From Catenulispora sp. (GTDB lineage: Bacteria > Actinomycetota > Actinomycetes > Streptomycetales > Catenulisporaceae): a DNA stretch of 34,206 nt. The translations under genes were made by a program, and so were the position numbers. Location of the stretch: the NCBI GenBank assembly GCA_013362315.1, contig JABFWL010000053.1:1-34206 (forward strand), given 5' to 3'. Below are positions 1 to 6,112 of the stretch, piece after piece. A model generated the notes under the pieces. It saw nothing but the letters and a program-made list of their open reading frames with translations. It ran no database searches and was not told the DNA's origin. Position 1 is the first letter of the stretch. Every line of letters starts with the position of its first letter.

Positions 1-1
1 C

Positions 2-46
2 AAGGACGCTGAGACAAGCGCGCGCAAGGACGCTGAGACAAGCGCG
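2..46 (+). repeat. 24-bp-period direct repeat in coding linker
   Basis: A 21-bp sequence (aaggacgctgagacaagcg plus cg) occurs at 2-22 and again, identically, at 26-46. It encodes KDAETSA twice. More copies may lie left of the window. Confidence 0.85.
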
Positions 47-535
47 GAGACGACAGATCCGATCATGACGGAGCCGGCCATGACAGACCCGGCCATGATC
101 GACGGCGCGAAGGCCGACGGCGCCATGACCGACAAGGCCATGACCGACGGTGCCGTGACCGACAACGCCATGACCCGTTCCGAGGAGCGGATGCACGTCA
201 GCACCGAGCGCGTCGCGTCCGGCCGTGCACGCCTGCGCAAGTACGTCGTCACCGAGGACGAGGAGCAGACCGTCCCGGTGCGCCACGAGGAGGTCCGCAT
301 CACGCGGGAGCCGATCACCGACGCCAACATCGACGCCGCGCTGGACGGCCCGGCGATCTCCGAGGCGCAGCACGAGGTCACGCTGCACGAGGAGCGCCCG
401 GTGACGCGGATGGAGACCGTCCCGGTCGAGCGGGTCCGCCTGGAGACCGAGGAGGTCACCGAGCAGCGGACCGTCCACGGCCAGGTCCGCAAGGAGAGGA
501 TCGAGGCCGAGACCGACCTGGATCCCGACCGCTGA
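2..535 (+). CDS. DUF2382 (YsnF/AvaK-type) domain protein, 5' end missing
   Basis: The reading frame is open to the left edge of the window, so the true start lies outside; the first in-frame ATG is at 65 but has no convincing ribosome binding site. The C-terminal ~110 residues (about 205-535) match the DUF2382/YsnF domain: a charged, beta-rich stretch with repeated E-E-V-x-[IV]-x-[RK]-x-P motifs (PVRHEEVRITREPI, HEERPVTRMETVPVERVRL). Actinobacterial members usually carry an N-terminal PRC-barrel, which would sit upstream of the window. Between the missing part and DUF2382 lies a low-complexity linker made of two DNA repeats (KDAETSAR twice, then AMTDx about six times). The family is associated with general stress responses, but its biochemical role is unknown. 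It is probably monocistronic, since the next gene downstream is convergent. Confidence 0.8.
   Translation, partial: KDAETSARKDAETSAETTDPIMTEPAMTDPAMIDGAKADGAMTDKAMTDGAVTDNAMTRSEERMHVSTERVASGRARLRKYVVTEDEEQTVPVRHEEVRITREPITDANIDAALDGPAISEAQHEVTLHEERPVTRMETVPVERVRLETEEVTEQRTVHGQVRKERIEAETDLDPDR
77..175 (+). repeat. 15-bp tandem repeat encoding AMTDx
   Basis: About six and a half in-frame 15-bp units (consensus GCCATGACCGACGGC) start at 77, 92, 107, 122, 137, 152 and 167. They encode AMTDP, AMIDG, AKADG, AMTDK, AMTDG, AVTDN and AMT. The unit length is a multiple of three, so copy-number changes would lengthen or shorten the linker without a frameshift. Confidence 0.8.
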
Positions 536-735
536 CCATCGGCACCGGGCAGTCAGCTGAACCGGGCACATCGAGTACGTCGCAGACCGAGTACCTCGAG
601 CAGACCGATTCTGTCACCTCAGTCCGCTGATTCGCGGTTGCCGATGAGACCCGCGCCGCTTCCCGCCAGGACGTGGCGCGGGCCTTCGTCACGCCGGGGG
701 CGCCGCCGAGCCACATCGCAAGTCAGGGGCGCCCC

Positions 736-795
736 TTTTGTCAGTTGCTTTATTAGCACCTTTACCAGCACCTTTGTCAGCGGCTTTATCAGCGG
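736..795. repeat. 12-bp tandem repeat across the regulator stop codon
   Basis: Five 12-bp units begin at 736, 748, 760, 772 and 784 (plus-strand consensus CTTTRTCAGCRC). The array overlaps the stop codon (789-791) and the 3' end of the XRE/TPR gene. It is markedly richer in A+T than the surroundings. The rest of the 536-788 gap holds no recognisable gene; a GGGGCGCCCC palindrome followed by TTTTG (726-740) borders the array and could act as a weak terminator for the left-hand gene. Confidence 0.75.
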
Positions 796-2204
796 CGCGG
801 GGGTGCGGCGGCCGGCTCGGGAACGGCCGCCGGCGCATGCCCCGCAGCTGTCAGCGCCTGGCGATACGCCTGGATCGACCGGTCGGGCCGGCCGAACTGC
901 TCCCAGGTGTCGGCGATGCGCTGCCACACCTCGACCACGTCGACCGACTGATCGGCGGCCGCCAGCGCGGTCTCAGCGGTCTCCAGTTCCGCCGTCGCGT
1001 CCGCGGACTGGTCCAGGGCGTGCAGTGCCCGTGCCCGGCTGGCGTGGGCGCGGGCCTCCACCTCCGGATTGCGTACCGCCGCCGACCGGACCAGCGCCAG
1101 CGCCTCGTCGGCGCGGGTCGCCGCGGCCTGCGCGTCGCCGCCGCGCAGGTCCAGCTCCGCCTCCAGCACCTCGCACCGTGCTCGGTCGACCGGGCCGCCG
1201 ACCTCGTGCAGCATGCTGCGGGCCTCGGCGTTGCGGGTGCGGATCGTGTCGTCGTCGGCGCCGGTCATGAACAGGATGTACGCGTAGAAGTAGCGCATGA
1301 GCGCCACGTTCGTCAGGTGCTCGGCCTCCCCGAGCAGGGCGACGGCGCGGCCGGCCAGCAGCACCGCGTCGTCCCGGCGGCCCTGGGTCAGGGCGATCCC
1401 CGCGGCGTTCCACAGCGCCGATCCGCGGGCCAGCGGCGAGCCCACGGACTCGGCGGCCGTCAGCATCCGCTCGATCAGCCGGCGGGCCCGTGCCAGATCG
1501 CCGCGCTTCCAGTACTTGCCGGACAGCGTGACTCCCAGGCGCACCGCCTCGGTGGTCCATTCCAGCCCGAGGGCTTCGAACGCGGTCAGCGCGCGCTCGC
1601 CGAACTCGATGGAGGAGGCGAGGTCGCCGAGCCGGCTGTACTGGCGCATCATGTCGACGCAGCGTTCGGCCCAGACCGCGCTGCCGGGCTCGGCCCGCCG
1701 CTCCAGCTCCTCGTAGACGGCCAGCGCCTCCATCCGGCGGTCGAGCACCTCCAGCGCCTTGGCCCGCACCAGATCGGCCCGGTCGCGCAGCGGCGCCGGG
1801 AAGTCCGGGCCGAGCTCGGCCGGTTCGTCCAGCCCGGACGCCCCGGACGACCCGGACGCCCCGGATGCTCCAGACATCCCGGCCAGCCCGGCCAACTCGT
1901 CCAGTTCGGCCAGCGCCTCGGCGGCCGAGGCGTGCGTGATCGCCAGCTCGGCGAAGACGATCCGGCGCTCGGCCTCGCGCCAGGCGTCCGGGGCCGGGTC
2001 GGCGCCGTGCGCCAGTTGCTCGGCGGTGGTGCCGAGCAGGCCGGCCAGCCGGCGCAGCACCGTCGCGCTGGGCCGGCGCGCGCCGGACTCGATGAGCGAC
2101 AGATACGGCGCCGATAGGCCGGGCCCGGTAAGGTCCGCCTGGCTGCGGCCCCGGGCCAGTCGCAGAGCCCTGATGCGCGCGCCGGCTTCGTCGTCGATGT
2201 GCAT
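789..2204 (-). CDS. XRE-family HTH regulator with TPR-like repeats
   Basis: A 471-residue cytoplasmic regulator. Residues ~8-65 form a Cro/C1-type helix-turn-helix (IRALRLARGRSQADL, then APYLSLIESGARRPS, then LRRLAGLLG). Residues ~110-450 are alpha-helical, alanine-rich and repetitive, as in tetratricopeptide repeats (for example ALEVLDRRMEALAVYEELERR and SIQAYRQALTAAG near the C terminus). This architecture is used by regulators that sense a peptide or partner protein through the TPR region. A short GASG-type linker (plus-strand 1837-1880) separates the DNA-binding part from the TPR part. It is divergent from the SDR gene, with 130 bp between the starts, so the SDR is its likely target and autoregulation is likely; both are inferences from position. 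The ATG start at 2204 directly precedes the HTH. Confidence 0.85.
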   Translation of the reverse strand: MHIDDEAGARIRALRLARGRSQADLTGPGLSAPYLSLIESGARRPSATVLRRLAGLLGTTAEQLAHGADPAPDAWREAERRIVFAELAITHASAAEALAELDELAGLAGMSGASGASGSSGASGLDEPAELGPDFPAPLRDRADLVRAKALEVLDRRMEALAVYEELERRAEPGSAVWAERCVDMMRQYSRLGDLASSIEFGERALTAFEALGLEWTTEAVRLGVTLSGKYWKRGDLARARRLIERMLTAAESVGSPLARGSALWNAAGIALTQGRRDDAVLLAGRAVALLGEAEHLTNVALMRYFYAYILFMTGADDDTIRTRNAEARSMLHEVGGPVDRARCEVLEAELDLRGGDAQAAATRADEALALVRSAAVRNPEVEARAHASRARALHALDQSADATAELETAETALAAADQSVDVVEVWQRIADTWEQFGRPDRSIQAYRQALTAAGHAPAAVPEPAAAPPRR

Positions 2205-2249
2205 GGGCCCGAGTCTAAAACGGCCGGGGGAGGGGTTGAAAAGGGTTCG

Positions 2250-2279
2250 TTTACAGATCTTTTCAGCGAGTGTTACGCT
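2250..2279 (+). promoter_or_regulatory. Candidate sigma-70-type promoter of the SDR gene
   Basis: TTTACA (2250-2255) resembles a -35 element (5 of 6 to TTGACA) and TACGCT (2274-2279) fits the actinobacterial TAnnnT -10 consensus, with an 18-bp spacer. Transcription would start near 2286, about 50 nt ahead of the ATG. The site lies in the only AT-richer stretch of the divergent XRE/SDR intergenic region. Confidence 0.45.
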
Positions 2280-2334
2280 CGGCGCCGTCGGGCATCAGGA
2301 CCGTGAATCAGGGCTTTGAACGAGGGGAACCACC

Positions 2335-3096
2335 ATGTCCGTGACCACTTCGACGACCCGGGACCTGGAAGGGAAGATCGCCGTGGTGATCGGCGGCAGC
2401 CGCAACCAGGGCGCGGCCTTCGCCGAGAACCTCGCCGCGCGCGGCGCCACCACCGTCATCACCTACGCCAACGGCGAGGCGGCGGCGAAGGAGACCCTGG
2501 ACAAGCTGCTGGCGCTCGGCGCCACCGCCGAGGCCGTCCGCTCCGACGCCCGCTCCTCGGCCCAGACCGACGAGCTCTTCGAAGGCGTCCTGGAGCGGCA
2601 CGGCCGCATCGACATCGTGGTGCACACCCCCGGCGCCGTCATCAAGAAGCCGCTGGCCGACTTCACCGACGCCGACTTCGACCACCTGATAGACCTCAAC
2701 ACCCGCAGCGCCTTCAACACCCTGCGTGCCGCCTGCCGCCACCTCGCCGACAACGGCCGCTACGTGGTGCTGTCCACCACCCTGACGTCGATCATGACCG
2801 GACCCTACGGCCTGTACTCCGGCTCCAAGGCCGCCGTGGAGCGCATGGTCCTGGCCGCCGCGAAGGAGCTCGGCGCCCGCGGCATCACGGTCAACGCCGT
2901 GGCCCCCGGCCCGATCGACGACGACTTCTACCACGCCGCCGAGACCCCGGAATCGGTCGCGGCCGCCACGCAGCGCAACCCGCGCAACCGCCTCGGACTC
3001 CCCGGCGACATCGCCCCGGTGGTCGGCTGGCTGGTGTCGGAGGAGGCCGGCTGGGTCTCCGGACAGACGGTGCGCGCCAACGGCGCGATGTTCTGA
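2335..3096 (+). CDS. SDR-family NAD(P)-dependent oxidoreductase
   Basis: A 253-residue classical short-chain dehydrogenase/reductase. The Rossmann glycine motif is GGSRNQGAA (residues ~20-28, standing in for TGxxxGxG), followed by a D-containing adenine-pocket segment (SDARS, ~70-74). The usual NNAG is replaced by HTPGA (~97-101). The active site is YSGSK (Tyr161, Lys165) with Ser147/Thr148 in STTLTS as the third catalytic residue. The signature VNAVAPGPI follows at ~190. Length is typical. The substrate cannot be read from sequence. GAGGGG at 2323-2328 is a good ribosome binding site for the ATG at 2335. The gene is divergent from the XRE/TPR regulator, which probably controls it, and ends before a very strong hairpin. 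Confidence 0.93.
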   Translation: MSVTTSTTRDLEGKIAVVIGGSRNQGAAFAENLAARGATTVITYANGEAAAKETLDKLLALGATAEAVRSDARSSAQTDELFEGVLERHGRIDIVVHTPGAVIKKPLADFTDADFDHLIDLNTRSAFNTLRAACRHLADNGRYVVLSTTLTSIMTGPYGLYSGSKAAVERMVLAAAKELGARGITVNAVAPGPIDDDFYHAAETPESVAAATQRNPRNRLGLPGDIAPVVGWLVSEEAGWVSGQTVRANGAMF

Positions 3097-3118
3097 GGGC
3101 TCTGTTCCTCGGATATGT

Positions 3119-3162
3119 AACGGCTCCCTCCGGCCCGGACGTCCGGGCCGGAGGGAGCCGTT
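3119..3162. terminator. Perfect 44-bp palindrome, bidirectional terminator
   Basis: A 22-bp arm (3119-3140, starting AACGGCTCCCTCC) is followed immediately by its exact reverse complement (3141-3162). It lies between the convergent SDR and cellulase genes, 22 bp after the SDR stop. There is no long T-run on either side, as is common for actinobacterial terminators. The role is inferred from position and stem strength. Confidence 0.8.
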
Positions 3163-3192
3163 GTGTCGTCTGGCAGGGGTACGGACCTCCCC

Positions 3193-3266
3193 AGACTTGC
3201 ACAGCCCTACAGAGACTTGCACAGCCCTACACAGGCAGCCCTGCAGAGACTTGCACAGCCCTGCAG
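3193..3266. repeat. Three copies of a 20-bp direct repeat after the cellulase gene
   Basis: AGACTTGCACAGCCCTACAG occurs at 3193-3212 and, with one or two changes, at 3213-3232 and 3247-3266. A half copy (cagccctgcag) lies at 3236-3246. The last copy ends 2 bp from the cellulase stop codon (3269-3271). The third copy is flanked on both sides by CTGCAG. The array separates the cellulase stop from the 44-bp palindrome. Confidence 0.85.
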
Positions 3267-3268
3267 AA

Positions 3269-4876
3269 CTACGGATTCTGAGCGAGCAGGTGGGCCTTGT
3301 AGCCCTCGCCGTAGGTGGAGGTCGGGGTGCCGTTCCAGTCGGTGACCAGGATGCTGCCGCTGCTGGCGCAGCCGCCCCACGGGTCCCAGGTCCAGGCGCT
3401 GTAGCCGACGCCGTTGGTGTCGGCCCAGGCCATCACCTGGTCGATGTAGTCATGGCTGCAGCTGTTCTGGCCGATCTCGCCGGCCTGGACCGGCACCTTC
3501 GCCGCCACGGGAGCGATCTTGTTGTCCCAGCAGTACGTGCTGCTACAGGCGTTGAAGTTGTAGGAGTGCCAGGAGGCCATCAGGTTGCCGGTCGGGTCCT
3601 TCGGCGCGTACGCCAGCCACTGGCTCATGTCGTTGGTCCAGGTCAGGCCGCCGGTCATGACCACGTTGGTGGCGCCGGTGGCCCGCACCGCGTCGACCAG
3701 CGACTGCATGCCGGCCACCTGGTAGGTGATGCCGACGCAGGTGCCGCCATCACGCAGGCAGGTCCATTCCTGGGTGGGGCTCGCCCAGCCGTCGGCGGCG
3801 TCCGGATACGGCTCGTTGAACAGGTCGAAGACCACTGCGTTGTTCCCCTTGAACGCGGTGGCGACCTGCGACCAGAACGTCGGCGCGTACTGCGCGTCCG
3901 GCATCGGCTTCTGGCAGGTGGCGACGACGTCCGAGCAGGCGCTGCTGCCCCCGGTGTACTGGCCGTGCGTCCAGTGCAGGTCCAGGATCACGTTGATGCC
4001 GTTGGCGACCAGCAGGTTCGCGTAGTCCTTCACCGCCTGCTGATACGCCGCGCCGACGGTGCCGCCGGCCGGGACGTCGCTGTTGCCCAGCCAGCACTCC
4101 TCGTTGAGCGGGAGGCGGACGGCGTGGACGTGCCAGGCCTTCATCGCGGTGACGGTGGCCTGGTCGGCCGGGCCGTCCCACATCGTCTTGCCCTGCACGC
4201 ACGCGTATTCGGCGCCGGACCGGTTGACGCCGAGGAGCCGGTAGTTCTGGCCGGTGGCGGTGACCAGGTGGTTGCCGGCCACGTGCAGCGCCGGAGCCGG
4301 TCCCGGGGGCGGCGGGCTGCTCGGCGAGGTCGAGGGCGAGGTGCTGGGCGAGGTGCTGGGCGACGTGCTCGGGGAGGTGCTGGGCGACGTGCTCGGCGAC
4401 GTGCTGGGGGTGGTGGGCGGCGGCGAGCTGGGACCGCCGCACAGCACACCGTTGACGGTGAAGGCGGTCGGCGCCGCGTTGGCACCGCTGTAGCTGAAGA
4501 CCGCCGCCGGCGTCACCGTGCCGTTGGTCGCCACGCTGCCGTTCCACGACAGGCTCGCGACCGTCACGTTCTTGCCGGACTGGGTCCAGGTCCCGTTCCA
4601 GCCGGAGGACAGCGTCTGGTTGCCGGCGTAGGAGTAGCCGAGGGTCCAGCTGCTCCACGGCGCGCCGAGGTTCGTGATGGTGACGCTGGTGGTGAAGCCG
4701 CTGTTCCAGTCGTTGGTCACCGCGTAGGAGACCTGGCATTGCGTCGTGCCGGCCGCCTGGGCCGAGCCGGGCAGGGCCAGCAGGGCCCCGGCGCCGGCGG
4801 TGATCGCCGAGACCGCGAGCACCGCCGACGCGGCGCGGGTGCGGGGCGATCTGAACGAGGGAAACGGATGTCGCAT
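3269..4876 (-). CDS. Secreted cellulase: CBM2, Pro/Thr/Ser linker, GH5 domain
   Basis: A 535-residue extracellular endo-glucanase-type enzyme. Residues 1-41 are a signal peptide (basic start, hydrophobic core, cleavage after AQA). Residues ~43-147 are a family 2 cellulose-binding module (CQVSYAVTNDWNSGFTTSV, NGTWTQSG, Trp-rich face, closing Cys). Residues ~150-195 are a PSTS repeat linker. Residues ~196-530 are a GH5 catalytic domain: acid/base Glu355 in FDLFNEPYP, nucleophile Glu467 in VQAGEIGQ, and HWTHGQ at ~301. It should hydrolyse beta-1,4-glucan, but a mannanase or xylanase specificity within GH5 cannot be excluded. The start at 4876 is chosen because CAGGAG sits 6 nt upstream and the signal peptide begins there; an in-frame start at 4951 would add 25 residues ahead of it. 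Confidence 0.92.
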   Translation of the reverse strand: MRHPFPSFRSPRTRAASAVLAVSAITAGAGALLALPGSAQAAGTTQCQVSYAVTNDWNSGFTTSVTITNLGAPWSSWTLGYSYAGNQTLSSGWNGTWTQSGKNVTVASLSWNGSVATNGTVTPAAVFSYSGANAAPTAFTVNGVLCGGPSSPPPTTPSTSPSTSPSTSPSTSPSTSPSTSPSTSPSSPPPPGPAPALHVAGNHLVTATGQNYRLLGVNRSGAEYACVQGKTMWDGPADQATVTAMKAWHVHAVRLPLNEECWLGNSDVPAGGTVGAAYQQAVKDYANLLVANGINVILDLHWTHGQYTGGSSACSDVVATCQKPMPDAQYAPTFWSQVATAFKGNNAVVFDLFNEPYPDAADGWASPTQEWTCLRDGGTCVGITYQVAGMQSLVDAVRATGATNVVMTGGLTWTNDMSQWLAYAPKDPTGNLMASWHSYNFNACSSTYCWDNKIAPVAAKVPVQAGEIGQNSCSHDYIDQVMAWADTNGVGYSAWTWDPWGGCASSGSILVTDWNGTPTSTYGEGYKAHLLAQNP

Positions 4877-5013
4877 AAACCGCTCCTGATGATCTCCTGA
4901 GGGTGACTGGTTATCGCGCCGCAACGTAGGCACCCTGGGAACATCGGACAAGACGGGCCCGCACCGGTTTCAGAAACTCACTGGTCCGGGAGGCATATGT
5001 GACAGGAGGAAGT

Positions 5014-5024
5014 TGAAAGTTTCA
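5014..5024. promoter_or_regulatory. TGAAA-G-TTTCA palindrome upstream of cellulase
   Basis: A perfect 11-bp palindrome, 138 bp upstream of the cellulase start. It matches the GAAA-N-TTTC core of inverted repeats reported upstream of Streptomyces xylanase genes (CGAAACTTTCG type), which are thought to bind a regulator of polysaccharide degradation. Sequence match and position are observed; a regulatory role is inferred. Confidence 0.5.
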
Positions 5025-5051
5025 CAGCGTTCGTACTTGTCGATCTTAAAC

Positions 5052-5072
5052 ACTTAAGTTTTAAGTTCGAAC
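5052..5072. promoter_or_regulatory. Two adjacent palindromes in the cellulase upstream region
   Basis: ACTTAA-GTT-TTAAGT (5052-5066) overlaps GTTCGAAC (5065-5072). They sit in an AT-rich island (5036-5075) unlike the rest of the window. The island lies upstream of the cellulase and downstream of the TetR gene, so it may be an operator or upstream promoter element of the cellulase. Confidence 0.4.
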
Positions 5073-5132
5073 TGGTAAGGCCTGAACCTCGCTCGCCAGC
5101 GGCGCAAATAGCGGCGCTCGCAGAGCACTGAT

Positions 5133-5163
5133 GCTTAAACGTGTAAGCGCTTAACCGTGTAGG
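5133..5163. promoter_or_regulatory. Direct repeat with LacI-like TAAGCGCTTA palindrome
   Basis: GCTTAAACGTGTAAG (5133-5147) and GCTTAACCGTGTAGG (5149-5163) are a direct repeat with a 16-bp period. The centre forms TAAGCGCTTA (5144-5153), a perfect palindrome with the central CG typical of LacI-family operators. It differs from the CebR box (TGGGAGCGCTCCCA). It lies between the TetR stop and the cellulase start. Confidence 0.4.
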
Positions 5164-5172
5164 CCTGTTCCG

Positions 5173-5952
5173 CTATGAGCGGCGCTTCGCTGTTTCCCGG
5201 CTGCCGTACTTCCAGCCGGTCATGCACACGTCCATCTGTTCGTCGTCGAGCGGGGCGGGGGTGAGCGGCGTGTTCTCCTCGGGCCGCGCGCGCAGGCCGT
5301 CGAGGACCACCGAAAGCTGGCGGCGCCAGACGTCGCGATCGGCGGACGCCGTGAAGTCGACGATGCCCACCCCCGCGATCAGCAGCACGCCGACGTCGGT
5401 GAGGGTCACGTCCGCGCGCAGGTCTCCGTCCTGCTGCGAGCGCTCGATGAGGTCGGTCATCGAGTCCTGGACGAGTTCGCGGATGGCGTCGTCCTTCTGC
5501 TTGCCGCAGTCGTCGAGATGCAGGTGCCGCGAGAACATCATGTCGCGCAGGGCCTTGTCCCGGCCCTGGCTCTCCAGCAGCGCGGTCATGAAGTGCACCA
5601 GGCCGTCCCAGGCGCGCGGCAGTGCGACCGACTCCTGCAGGATCACCTCGATCGAGGCGACCATGTCGTCGAACAGGGCGTCGACCAGCGCGTCGCGGTT
5701 GGGGAAGCGGCGGTAGACGGTGCCGACGCCCAGCCCCGCCTCTCTGGCCACCTCGTCGAGCGAGGCGTCGAGGCCGTGCTGGGCGAAGACCACCCGGGCC
5801 GCTTCCAGGATGAGCCGGCGGTTGCGCTCGGCGTCCCGGCGCAGCGGGCGGTCCGGTGCCGGTGGCAGTGTCTGCGCCACCGCGGGCGCCGGTGCCTGCG
5901 CCTGTTCCTGGGCCCGCGACGGCGTCGCCGCTCCGGTCCTCGCGTTCGTCAC
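5173..5952 (-). CDS. TetR-family transcriptional repressor
   Basis: A 259-residue repressor. After a ~35-residue Ala/Pro/Gln-rich tail, residues ~38-85 form the TetR helix-turn-helix: RDAERNRRLILEAARVVFAQHG, then DASLDEVAREAGLGVGTVYRRFPNRDALVDALF. The remaining ~170 residues are the helical ligand-binding and dimerisation part. It starts at ATG 5952 and is divergent from the MFS efflux gene 160 bp away, the classic arrangement of a drug-responsive repressor and its pump. A TAAGAT -10-like box lies at plus-strand 5995-6000. A set of TTCCACTT/GTGGA half-sites between the two genes is the likely operator. It is well supported as TetR; the ligand is unknown. Confidence 0.92.
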   Translation of the reverse strand: MTNARTGAATPSRAQEQAQAPAPAVAQTLPPAPDRPLRRDAERNRRLILEAARVVFAQHGLDASLDEVAREAGLGVGTVYRRFPNRDALVDALFDDMVASIEVILQESVALPRAWDGLVHFMTALLESQGRDKALRDMMFSRHLHLDDCGKQKDDAIRELVQDSMTDLIERSQQDGDLRADVTLTDVGVLLIAGVGIVDFTASADRDVWRRQLSVVLDGLRARPEENTPLTPAPLDDEQMDVCMTGWKYGSRETAKRRS

Positions 5953-6025
5953 GACCAGCTCCTGCCTTCGTCCTGCCTCCCGCTACCCACCTGAATCTTA
6001 GATGTTCGACAAAGTGGAGCACGGG

Positions 6026-6082
6026 CCTCCATGTGGAGGTGAGTCTTCCACTTCCATGGTACGGTCACCTTCGTAAGTGGAA
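6026..6082. promoter_or_regulatory. Candidate TetR operator cluster
   Basis: TTCCACTT (6046-6053) and AAGTGGAA (6075-6082) form a perfect, widely spaced inverted repeat. A second one, CCTCCA-TG-TGGAGG, lies at 6026-6039, and a further AAGTGGAG half-site at 6012-6019. All share GTGGA. They occupy the gap between the divergent tetR-like and MFS genes, just ahead of the MFS start. Confidence 0.5.
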
Positions 6083-6112
6083 AAGGCTCCTCCGGATGCA
6101 TGGGACAGATCC

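Noticed and set aside
738..2117. Long plus-strand frame opposite the XRE/TPR gene
   Set aside because: Arg/Gly/Gln-rich shadow with no domain; the minus strand carries a clear HTH and better codon use.
4321..4400. Independent repeat element within the cellulase gene
   Set aside because: The repeats simply encode the PSTS linker between CBM2 and GH5, which is usual in secreted cellulases.
5135..6022. 295-codon minus-strand frame overlapping the TetR gene
   Set aside because: Different frame from the clear TetR helix-turn-helix; Arg/Gly/Pro-rich artefact.
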